A stretch of DNA of 42,064 nucleotides from Rhizobium nepotum 39/7 (GTDB taxonomy: Bacteria; Pseudomonadota; Alphaproteobacteria; Rhizobiales; Rhizobiaceae). Position numbers and translations under genes: made by a program. The stretch is taken from assembly GCF_000949865.1 (NCBI RefSeq), contig NZ_JWJH01000025.1, forward strand, positions 1-42,064, given 5' to 3'. This document shows positions 15,861 to 23,096 of the stretch, in pieces. The notes under the pieces are model-generated. The model was not told the DNA's origin. It made no database searches and saw nothing but the letters and a program-made list of their open reading frames with translations. Numbering within the stretch: position 1 is the stretch's first letter; the number at the start of each line of letters is the position of its first letter.

Positions 15861-17270
15861 TTAGTCCTCCAGTACCCAGGTATCCTTGGTGCCGCCGCCC
15901 TGGCTGGAATTGACCACGAGCGAGCCCTGCTTGAGGGCAACACGGGTCAGTCCGCCGGGAATGATCTTCACCTTGTCCGAAACCAGCACGTAAGGACGCA
16001 GATCGACATGGCGCGGCGCGATGCCGTTTTTCACCATGATCGGCACGGTGGAAAGCGACAGCGTCGGCTGCGCGATGTAATTGGAGGGGCGGGCTTTCAG
16101 CTTTTCTGCAAACAGCGCCCGTTCCCGTTTCGTCGCGGTGGGGCCGACCAGCATGCCGTAACCGCCCGAGCCGTGGACTTCCTTGACGACCAGTTCCGCA
16201 AGGTTGTCGAGAACGTATTTCAGGCTGTCCGGCTCCGAACAGCGCCATGTCGGCACGTTTTCCAGCAGCGGCTTGCGGCCGGTATAGAACTCGACGATCT
16301 CAGGCATGTAGGAATAGATCGCCTTGTCATCGGAAATGCCGGTGCCGGGGGCATTGGCGATGGTGATGTTGCCGGCGCGGTAGACATCCATGATGCCAGG
16401 TACGCCAAGCGCCGAATCCGGCCGGAAGGTGAGCGGATCGAGGAATTCGTCGTCAACGCGGCGATACAGCACGTCGATCGCCTCATAACCGCGGGTGGTG
16501 CGCATCTTGACCTTGCCGTCCATGACGCGCAGGTCGGATCCTTCCACCAGCTCCACGCCCATCATGTCGGCGAGGAAGGAATGCTCGTAATAGGCGGAGT
16601 TATAGATGCCGGGGGTCAGCACCGCGACACGCGGTTTGCCGCTGCAGCCGGGAGGGGCAAGCGAGGCGAGCGACTGGCGCAGCAGATAGGGATAGTCCTC
16701 CACCCGTCGCACCTTGTTTTCATGGAAGAGTTCCGGGAACATCTGCATCATCGTTTCACGGTTTTCCAGCATGTAGCTGACACCGGACGGTGTGCGGGCA
16801 TTGTCTTCCAGAACATAGAACTGGTCTTCGCCGGTGCGGACGATATCCGTGCCGACAATGTGGGTGTAAACGCCGCCGGGCGGGGTGAAGCCGATCATTT
16901 CCGGCAGGAACGCGACGTTTTTCTCGATGATCTCGCGCGGAATGCGTCCAGCGCGGATGATTTCCTGCTTGTGATAGATGTCGTCGAGGAAAGCGTTGAG
17001 AGCGAGAACGCGCTGTTCGATACCCTGGGCCAGTTTGCGCCACTCGCGCCCGGAGATGATGCGCGGAATGATATCGAAGGGGATCAGTTTTTCCGAACTG
17101 TCGGCATGGCCATAGACTGCGAAAGTAATGCCGGTTTTTCGAAAGATGTTTTCCGCGTCTTTTGATTTCTGGATCAGGTGCGCCCTGTCCTGCCGGCTGT
17201 ACCACTCGTTATAGTTTTCATATGGGTTTCGCGGCGCGTTGTCCGCATTTATCATTTCGTCAAATGCCAA
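15861..17270 (-). CDS. Circularly permuted ATP-grasp family protein (COG2308)
   Basis: A protein of about 469 residues, a putative ATP-dependent carboxylate-amine ligase. Characteristic segments are LIPFDIIPRIISGREWRKLA near the N-terminus, FYVLEDNARTPSGVSYMLEN, the nucleotide-binding KEVHGSGGYGMLVGP, YIAQPTLSLSTVP, RHVDLRPYVL and the C-terminal NSSQGGGTKDTWVLED. The start is uncertain. A TTG at 17270 has the ribosome binding site AAGGGGA and gives a family-like N-terminus (AFDEMINADN). An ATG at 17294 adds eight residues and has no good site. It heads a tight leftward operon with the alpha-E, transglutaminase and methyltransferase genes. The likely role is forming an amide or peptide bond, but the substrate is unknown. 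Confidence 0.93.
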   Translation of the reverse strand: MAFDEMINADNAPRNPYENYNEWYSRQDRAHLIQKSKDAENIFRKTGITFAVYGHADSSEKLIPFDIIPRIISGREWRKLAQGIEQRVLALNAFLDDIYHKQEIIRAGRIPREIIEKNVAFLPEMIGFTPPGGVYTHIVGTDIVRTGEDQFYVLEDNARTPSGVSYMLENRETMMQMFPELFHENKVRRVEDYPYLLRQSLASLAPPGCSGKPRVAVLTPGIYNSAYYEHSFLADMMGVELVEGSDLRVMDGKVKMRTTRGYEAIDVLYRRVDDEFLDPLTFRPDSALGVPGIMDVYRAGNITIANAPGTGISDDKAIYSYMPEIVEFYTGRKPLLENVPTWRCSEPDSLKYVLDNLAELVVKEVHGSGGYGMLVGPTATKRERALFAEKLKARPSNYIAQPTLSLSTVPIMVKNGIAPRHVDLRPYVLVSDKVKIIPGGLTRVALKQGSLVVNSSQGGGTKDTWVLED

Positions 17271-17294
17271 CTTCGATGTCCCCTTTTTTGCCAT

Positions 17295-17752
17295 ATGAAT
17301 ACAACGACAAATGCAATGCAAGAACTATGCGGACGCCACCGCGAAGATTTTTCACCGCCCTAGAGTTTTAAAAAAGAAGCGTTTTTTCGGTTTCAGCCTA
17401 TAAATGCGGCATCGGCAAATTGGTTGCTCGGCGAGGTGGCGCGTAATGGGATGGCAGCGCTGTGTGCACGGTGGGCGAATGCATAAAATTTGTTCATCCG
17501 CTTTTTGTTGATTGGTTGCGGGATACACATCAGAAAATCTGAAAGATGTGATCACGAAAACGCCTTTGACCTTTTGCGCGGATGGAGATACCGCCTTGCC
17601 CAAACGGCAGCGTTTCACCGCTGGGTGCCCGCCAACACCCGCCCGGTTGTTTCCCGGTTTGCGTCCAGCCGTAGAAATATCAATTCGCCGCATGCCTCAT
17701 GTCCCGGACCGCGTCCGGTTGCAGGGCGCCATGCGGCACAGGGGATGTTCCG
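17295..17752. other. Divergent intergenic region (ATP-grasp operon / DMT exporter)
   Basis: This stretch of about 450 bp separates divergent genes and should hold both promoters. Open frames inside it on both strands are arginine/cysteine-rich and have no family resemblance. I see no clear promoter hexamers or strong palindrome. An AT-rich patch at about 17365-17390 is the best promoter candidate for the leftward operon. Confidence 0.5.
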
Positions 17753-18649
17753 ATGTCGCTCGACCGTCTGGCTCCGGCCATCTTCGTCTTTCTCTGGTCG
17801 ACCGGCTGGGTCACCGCTAAATATGCCGTCCATTACACCGGGCCGCTGACCTTCCTCTGTCTGCGTTACGTATTGGCGGGCGCATTATTGTGGGCGATCT
17901 GCCGGTTCTCCTCCATTCAGTGGCCGGAGAGGCGCGCCGACGTCTTCCGGGCGATCCTGTCCGGCGTATTCCTGCACGGTCTTTATCTCGGCATGATCTG
18001 GTGGGCGATAGGGCAGGGCGTGCCGGCGGCGATCGGCGGCATCATCGCCGGTTTGCAGCCGCTGATGACGGCGGTGGCCGCCCGCTACGTGATCGGTGAA
18101 AAGATCTCGCCCTTGCAGCGCGCCGGCCTGCTCATCGGTTTTGTGGGCATCGCCATCGCCGTGCTGCCGAAGGTCATGGCCACTGGCGCGCTCGGCCTCT
18201 CCGTGCCGCTTTATGCCGTGGCGGTGAATGTGCTGGGCATGACATCAGTTACTTACGGCACCCTCTACCAGAAGAAATACGTCCACGGCGGAAACATCAT
18301 GGCGGTCGCCACGCTGCAATATGTCGGCGCTTTCATCGTCACCGTTCCGTTTGCGCTTTTGCTGGAGGACGGCCATGTGGACTGGAGCCTCGGGCTTGCC
18401 GCCACGCTCGCCTGGTCGGTGGGTGCGATCTCCATCGGCGCCGTGGCATTGCTGCTCTACCTGATCCGGCGCGGGCAGGTATCGCGCGCCGCCTCGCTGA
18501 TCTATCTCGTGCCGCCGCTTGCCGCCGTGGAAGCCGCCCTGCTTTTCGGGGAAACGCTGACGCCCGCCATGATTGCCGGTACGGTTCTGGCGGTGACGGG
18601 GGTTTATCTGGCCAATCGCAAGCCCGCCGTATCGGTTGCGACGGGTTAA
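17753..18649 (+). CDS. DMT superfamily (EamA-type) exporter
   Basis: A 298-residue inner-membrane transporter with ten predicted helices arranged as two EamA repeats (about residues 5-140 and 150-290). The first repeat begins LAPAIFVFLWSTGWVTAKYA, the typical helix 1 motif. The second ends in LLFGETLTPAMIAGTVLAVTGVYLANR. The ATG at 17753 has AGGGGA eight bases upstream. The frame extends to 17699, but those residues are not hydrophobic. Members export metabolites or amino-acid-like compounds, and the substrate cannot be read from sequence. It is divergent from the ATP-grasp operon, so export of that operon's product is conceivable but unsupported beyond position. Confidence 0.9.
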   Translation: MSLDRLAPAIFVFLWSTGWVTAKYAVHYTGPLTFLCLRYVLAGALLWAICRFSSIQWPERRADVFRAILSGVFLHGLYLGMIWWAIGQGVPAAIGGIIAGLQPLMTAVAARYVIGEKISPLQRAGLLIGFVGIAIAVLPKVMATGALGLSVPLYAVAVNVLGMTSVTYGTLYQKKYVHGGNIMAVATLQYVGAFIVTVPFALLLEDGHVDWSLGLAATLAWSVGAISIGAVALLLYLIRRGQVSRAASLIYLVPPLAAVEAALLFGETLTPAMIAGTVLAVTGVYLANRKPAVSVATG

Positions 18650-18665
18650 TTACCACAACCTCATA

Positions 18666-18684
18666 TTAGAGATTTGTTAACCAT
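18666..18684 (+). promoter_or_regulatory. CtrA-like site upstream of the L,D-transpeptidase gene
   Basis: TTAG at 18666-18669, seven bases, then TTAACCAT at 18677-18684 matches the alphaproteobacterial CtrA pattern TTAA-N7-TTAACCAT with one mismatch. It lies about 45 bp before the gene. The decamer TAGAGATTTG occurs twice in this short region (18667 and 18707), exactly 40 bp apart. Confidence 0.4.
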
Positions 18685-18727
18685 AAAATTATACCTCTCG
18701 TTAATCTAGAGATTTGGCGGGGGTTAC

Positions 18728-19345
18728 ATGTCTATTTCACGTCGTGGTGTTCTGTTCGGATTGCCGCTGCTGCTGGCCGGCTGCGCGAGTTCCGGCATCG
18801 GACAGCAAAGGCTCAATTACGCGGCGAAGCCGGAGGAGAAATTCCCGCTTCCCGCCATGCATCTCGACAAGGTCAAGCCTGAGCTGCGCCGACAGGAAGT
18901 CGCCTACGACACTGCGCATCCGGCTGGAACGGTGGTTGTGGATACGCCGGCCCGGCGTCTTTATTACGTTCTGGGTGACGGGCGGGCGATGCGTTACGGC
19001 GTCGGTGTCGGCCGTCAGGGGCTTGCCCTCAAGGGCGACGCCTATATTGGCCGCAAGTCGGAATGGCCTTCCTGGACGCCGACCGCCAACATGATGCGCC
19101 GCGATCCGCGCAATCTGAAATTCGCCGGCGGCATGCCGGGCGGTCCGAACAATCCGCTCGGTGCGCGTGCGCTCTACCTCTATCGCGGCGGCAACGACAC
19201 CATGTTCCGCCTGCATGGCACCAACCAGCCGCAATCCATCGGCCACGCGATGTCGAGCGGCTGCATCCGCATGCTCAACCACGACATCATCGATCTTTAT
19301 AGCCGCATACCGGTCGGTTCAAAGGTGGTTGTGTTGCAGGCGTGA
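18728..19345 (+). CDS. L,D-transpeptidase (YkuD) lipoprotein
   Basis: A 205-residue cell-envelope enzyme that cross-links peptidoglycan (3-3 linkages) or attaches proteins to it. A twin-arginine-like N-terminus (SISRRGVLFGLPLLLAGC) ends in a lipobox with Cys18. The YkuD domain covers about residues 66-204 and contains the conserved HGTNQPQSIGHAMSSGCIRM, giving the catalytic His and the SxGCxR Cys and Arg. Short family members of this type are numerous in Rhizobiaceae, where L,D-transpeptidases serve polar growth. The ATG follows GGGGGTTAC. The upstream region has a CtrA-like site, which would fit cell-cycle control, but this is inference. Confidence 0.93.
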   Translation: MSISRRGVLFGLPLLLAGCASSGIGQQRLNYAAKPEEKFPLPAMHLDKVKPELRRQEVAYDTAHPAGTVVVDTPARRLYYVLGDGRAMRYGVGVGRQGLALKGDAYIGRKSEWPSWTPTANMMRRDPRNLKFAGGMPGGPNNPLGARALYLYRGGNDTMFRLHGTNQPQSIGHAMSSGCIRMLNHDIIDLYSRIPVGSKVVVLQA

Positions 19346-19585
19346 CGTGAAGGCGGTTTTTTCCGTCTTTACCACACAAAAAATGCCTGTACCCTTGAGT
19401 TGATTTTTTCGGCGAATGGTCAGTTTTATGCTGTAAAATCAACCATGTGTAGAATGCCTCCCTTTTTGTATTTAAGGGAGTTCTGCAATATCGGAAACGT
19501 GATTTCCGGTGTTCGAGACGTGTATCCATAAAGGACGAAATGCACTGTATCGAGCGCGGCACCACTTCAACGGGGACACATCAAC
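19346..19585. other. Intergenic region upstream of the DoxX gene with inverted repeats
   Basis: No gene is visible. A 9-bp inverted repeat, GTTGATTTT (19399-19407) with AAAATCAAC (19435-19443), and a compact dyad CGGAAA-N5-TTTCCG (19492-19508) both lie before the DoxX gene. Either could be a regulator site or part of a leader structure. Confidence 0.45.
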
Positions 19586-19975
19586 ATGGCAACTTTCAAC
19601 AATCTTTCTCGCTACCAGCCTTATGCTCTTGCAGCATTGCGCATCATCGCGGCGCTGCTTTTCATCGAACATGGAACGCAGAAGCTGTTCGGCTTTCCGG
19701 CATCGCAGATGCAGGGTTCGCTGCCGACCTTGATGCTGGTGGCTGCACTTCTGGAATTCGTCGGCGGCATTCTCCTGCTGATCGGCCTGTTCACGCGACC
19801 GGTCGCCTTCATTCTTTCCGGCCAGATGGCTGTCGCCTATTTCATGGCGCATGCGCCTAGCAGCGTTTTCCCGGCCCTGAACGGCGGTGACGCCGCCATT
19901 CTGTTCTGCTTCGTTTTCCTCTATCTGGTCTTTGCCGGTCCGGGAGCCTTCTCGGTGGATGAGCGCCGCGTCTGA
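19586..19975 (+). CDS. DoxX family membrane protein
   Basis: A 129-residue inner-membrane protein with four hydrophobic segments. The first is AALRIIAALLFIEHGTQKLFGFP, with the family's characteristic 'EHGTQKLFGF' motif; the next three centre on LMLVAALLEFVGGILLLIGL, FILSGQMAVAYFMAH and ILFCFVFLYLVFAGPGAFSVD. It belongs to the DoxX/YphA group, linked in other bacteria to thiosulfate or redox metabolism and often to oxidative-stress resistance. No specific reaction can be assigned. It stands alone, with a strong terminator about 35 bp after the stop. Confidence 0.92.
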   Translation: MATFNNLSRYQPYALAALRIIAALLFIEHGTQKLFGFPASQMQGSLPTLMLVAALLEFVGGILLLIGLFTRPVAFILSGQMAVAYFMAHAPSSVFPALNGGDAAILFCFVFLYLVFAGPGAFSVDERRV

Positions 19976-20011
19976 TCCGTCTGACCGTCGGTCACCGATC
20001 TCTTCGCTGAA

Positions 20012-20051
20012 GCCCCGCATGGTCATGACCCATGCGGGGCTTCATGTTTTT
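20012..20051 (+). terminator. Intrinsic terminator after DoxX
   Basis: GCCCCGCATGG (20012-20022) pairs with CCATGCGGGGC (20029-20040 region) over a six-base loop. The sequence TTCATGTTTTT follows. Confidence 0.85.
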
Positions 20052-20144
20052 AAAAGGAGTGGAAACTTCGGCCGCCGCCGAAGCACGGATGCTTGTTTTC
20101 GGGGTAGGAACGGTTCATCCTGAACGCTGTTGGAAAGTCGATCC

Positions 20145-21053
20145 GTGACCTCACAAAATCCCATTGCCCGCGAATTGCTGTTGCTCGCCTTGCTGTCCGC
20201 GCTGTGGGCGGCATCCTACACTTTCATCAAGATCGGGGTGGAGACCATTCCGCCCCTGACCTTCATCGCGTCGAGAACGCTGATCGCCGGTCTGTTGCTG
20301 CTGGCGGTTATCCGGCTGCGCGGGCTGCGCTTGCCGAAGGATTTCGCCACCTGGCGGCTTTTCTTCGTTCAGGCCTGCATCAACAGCGTATTGCCCTTCA
20401 CGCTGATCGCCTGGGCGGAACAAAGCATCGATGCCGGTCTTGCCGTCATCCTCAACGCGACGACGCCGATCTTCACCTTTCTGCTCACCGCGCTCGTCAT
20501 CCGGCACGAACAGGTCAGCGGGCGCAAGCTGTTCGGCACCGTTGCGGGCATGACGGGCGTCTGCCTCATCATCGGTCTGGAGGTGTTCAGCGGTGCGGGA
20601 GAGGCGCTGTGGAGCCAGCTTGCCGTGCTGACGGCCGCCTTTTCTTATGCCTGCGCCGCCATTTTCAGCAAGAACTTCAGGGGTCTCGATCCTGTCATGC
20701 CTGCCGCCGGCTCGCTGATCTGCGGCGCGGTGCTTCTGTTGCCGGTGAGTTTGATCGTCGATCGACCCTGGACATTGTCGCCGTCTACGGCCTCGCTCAC
20801 CGCGCTTGTGTGCCTCAGCGTCTTTTCAACCGCGCTCGCTTTCATGATCTATTTCCGGCTGATGCAGACGCTCGGCTCGGTCGGCACCACATCGCAGGCC
20901 TATCTGAGGGTCCCGGTCGGCGTCGCCATCGGCATGGTGTTTCTGGGGGAAGTGCCGACGCCCGCCATGTGGGTGGGGCTCGTCTGCGTGATTGCCGGTG
21001 TGCTGGCCATGACCTTGCCGTCACGGCGTCGTCCGCTGGCGCAGGGCGGTTGA
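20145..21053 (+). CDS. DMT superfamily (EamA-type) exporter
   Basis: A 302-residue, ten-helix inner-membrane transporter with two EamA repeats. Helix 1 is LLLALLSALWAASYTFIKIG. The first repeat closes with LVIRHEQVSGRKLFGTVAGMTGVCLII and the second with FLGEVPTPAMWVGLVCVIAGVLAM. I prefer GTG 20145, which has GGAAAG nine bases upstream, to the TTG at 20130. It resembles the other DMT gene at 17753 only at family level. The substrate is unknown. A bidirectional terminator separates it from the convergent helicase gene. Confidence 0.9.
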   Translation: MTSQNPIARELLLLALLSALWAASYTFIKIGVETIPPLTFIASRTLIAGLLLLAVIRLRGLRLPKDFATWRLFFVQACINSVLPFTLIAWAEQSIDAGLAVILNATTPIFTFLLTALVIRHEQVSGRKLFGTVAGMTGVCLIIGLEVFSGAGEALWSQLAVLTAAFSYACAAIFSKNFRGLDPVMPAAGSLICGAVLLLPVSLIVDRPWTLSPSTASLTALVCLSVFSTALAFMIYFRLMQTLGSVGTTSQAYLRVPVGVAIGMVFLGEVPTPAMWVGLVCVIAGVLAMTLPSRRRPLAQGG

Positions 21054-21062
21054 AAACAAAGA

Positions 21063-21092
21063 AAACCCCGCAAGCCTGAGCTTGCGGGGTTT
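21063..21092. terminator. Bidirectional terminator between the DMT exporter and DEAD-box helicase genes
   Basis: AAACCCCGCAAGC (21063-21075) pairs with GCTTGCGGGGTTT (21080-21092) around CTGA. T-rich sequence follows on either strand, so both convergent genes can end here. Confidence 0.8.
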
Positions 21093-21162
21093 AATGAAAG
21101 ACGCCCTTAGGCGTTATGATTGCGCTGCGCGATGTCGGGAGAACCGGCTCGCGCAGAGTTAT

Positions 21163-22635
21163 TTAGCGGCTACGGCCGCGATTGCCGTTTCCGTTGCCGG
21201 AAGCGCGCTTTTCCTGACCGTTGCCGCCAGAAGGCGCGTGACGGTTACCGCCGTTGCCACCGGGCTTGCGGGCCGGGCGGCGCTGCTTGCGGGGGCCGGC
21301 CGGGCGTCCCGCGTCAGCTTCGGTCTTGACGCGCTTGAAGTCGGACGTGACTTCCAGATCGTTGTCCGCATCACGCGGGGCGTGGTTACGGGAAGGACGG
21401 GGCTCGCCGGTGTGGCGACCGCCTTCGCGTGGCGCACGCTGCGGGCCGCCATTATTGTTACGACCGCGGTTGTTGTTGGGACGCGTCGGGCTGGCGAGAC
21501 CGGCCGGACGTTCGCCGGAGGCAACCGGAATATCGATCTTCATCAGCTTTTCGATGTCGTGCAGCAGGCGGGTTTCGTCCGGAGCGCAAAATGCGATGGC
21601 GATGCCGTCGCGACCGGCGCGGGCGGTACGGCCGATGCGGTGAACGTAAGCATCAGGCACTTCCGGCAGGTCGTAGTTGAAGACGTGTGTCACGGCCGGA
21701 ATGTCGATGCCGCGAGCGGCGACGTCGGTTGCGACGAGGACGTTGATCTCGCCATCCTTGAAGCCCTTCAGTGCCCGCTCACGCTGGCCCTGGCTCTTGT
21801 TGCCGTGGATGGACGCGACCTTGAAGCCGATATGTTCGAGATGCTTGTAGAGCTTTTCCGCGCCGTGCTTGGTGCGCAGGAAAACGATGGAGCGGCCGTC
21901 CGGGTTGTCGTTCAGCGACTTCTTCAGAAGGTCGGTCTTGTCGTTCTTGCCGGCAACGAAATGCACGTACTGCTCGACCTTGTCGGCAGCCTTGCCGGGG
22001 GGCGTGACCTCGACCTTGATCGGGTCCGTCAGGAAGTTGCTGGCAAGCTCGGAAATCGCCTTCGGCATCGTTGCCGAAAACAGGAGGGTCTGGCGCTTGG
22101 CCGGAACCATTCTGGAAATCTTGCGCAGGTCGTGAATGAAGCCGAGATCGAGCATCTGGTCGGCTTCGTCCAGCACCAGATAGGTCACCTTGGAAAGCGA
22201 GATCGCGTTGCGGGCGATCAGGTCCAGCAGACGGCCGGGTGTCGCCACCAGGATGTCAGTGCCTTTTTCGAGCTGAAGCTGCTGCTTGTTGATCGATGCG
22301 CCGCCGACAACCTGGTTGATGCGCATCGGTGTCTTCTTCACGAAGGAGCGCAGGTTTTCGCCGATCTGGTTCACCAGTTCGCGCGTCGGTGCGAGGATGA
22401 GAGTGCGGGTGGTGCGGTTAGCCGGGCGGTCGGCTTGCTTCATCAGCATTTCGATGATGGGCAGGCCGAAAGCTGCCGTCTTGCCCGTGCCGGTCTGTGC
22501 GAGGCCGATAAGATCGCGGCCTTCAAGCAGCAGCGGAATGGCTTTTGCCTGAATGGGGGTGGGAGTGGTGTAGCCAAGCTGGGTAACGCTGGCCACAATC
22601 TTTTCAGAGAGGCCGAGTTCGCTAAAACTGGTCAA
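21163..22635 (-). CDS. DEAD-box RNA helicase, RhlE-like
   Basis: A predicted ATP-dependent RNA helicase of about 490 residues. It shows the Q motif (LGYTTPTPIQAKAIP), Walker A (AQTGTGKTAAFG), PTRELVNQI, TPGRLLDL, the DEAD box (VLDEADQML), the SAT motif (LLFSATMPK), VATDVAARGIDIP and HRIGRTARAG. The C-terminal 115 residues form a low-complexity Gly/Asn/Arg/Pro tail (for example GNGNGNRGRSR), typical of RNA-binding tails in RhlE proteins. The start is best placed at a TTG at 22635, giving MTSFSELGLSEKIV, with AAAGG eight bases upstream. The TTG at 22659 lies before that site. A long leader of at least 200 bases precedes the gene, as is common for cold-induced helicases. Confidence 0.93.
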   Translation of the reverse strand: MTSFSELGLSEKIVASVTQLGYTTPTPIQAKAIPLLLEGRDLIGLAQTGTGKTAAFGLPIIEMLMKQADRPANRTTRTLILAPTRELVNQIGENLRSFVKKTPMRINQVVGGASINKQQLQLEKGTDILVATPGRLLDLIARNAISLSKVTYLVLDEADQMLDLGFIHDLRKISRMVPAKRQTLLFSATMPKAISELASNFLTDPIKVEVTPPGKAADKVEQYVHFVAGKNDKTDLLKKSLNDNPDGRSIVFLRTKHGAEKLYKHLEHIGFKVASIHGNKSQGQRERALKGFKDGEINVLVATDVAARGIDIPAVTHVFNYDLPEVPDAYVHRIGRTARAGRDGIAIAFCAPDETRLLHDIEKLMKIDIPVASGERPAGLASPTRPNNNRGRNNNGGPQRAPREGGRHTGEPRPSRNHAPRDADNDLEVTSDFKRVKTEADAGRPAGPRKQRRPARKPGGNGGNRHAPSGGNGQEKRASGNGNGNRGRSR

Positions 22636-23096
22636 TAATATTGCCTTTCGGGGCGCCAAAAACCAATCGTCCGGAGCAGTTGCTGCTGTCCGGCGGTTTC
22701 GGCGTCAAGAACCCCGCGTGAATTGGGAACTTGTGGGTTGGAATAACTTTCTGCGCATCAGTGCGGCAAACGCCGTCTTCTGTATTCGTTGCGCTTTTCC
22801 TTCATGCGGGCCAAGTCATCTTGATCATACGCTGCAGCTCACGCGGCTGCCGAAGGTGAAAGCTTGACCGGCATGTGGGCGTTTTACGGGCTAAAGTCAA
22901 GCGATAGTTTTGTAAAGCCGCCGTCCGGCGACGCATGGCAGCCATGCGGAAGAGGCTGAAGGTTGCCCGCGTGGCGCAGGCGAGAGCGAATAATTATGGT
23001 TAAAAAAGGGTAACGGCCCGTCTCGTACATAGCAAAGAGAGCTTTTCTCACATAACGTTTTTGCGACTAAGTCCGGAAATATTTGATTCGACAAGG
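22636..23096. other. Divergent intergenic region (helicase leader / hybrid kinase promoter)
   Basis: About 460 bp lie between divergent genes. On the minus strand, 22758-22805 encodes a possible 15-residue peptide, MKEKRNEYRRRRLPH, inside the likely helicase leader. It has no ribosome binding site, so I do not call it a gene. A CtrA-type half-site (ATGGTTAA, the reverse of TTAACCAT) lies at 22996-23003, upstream of the kinase. Confidence 0.45.

Noticed and set aside
17352..17693. Minus-strand frame of 113 codons in the divergent region before the DMT exporter
   Set aside because: It is rich in Cys, Arg and Lys, has no ribosome binding site, and would occupy the promoter region of the ATP-grasp operon.
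21082..22638. Plus-strand frame of 518 codons
   Set aside because: It is antisense to the DEAD-box helicase with all its motifs. The apparent hydrophobic runs come from the Gly/Arg-rich tail read backwards.
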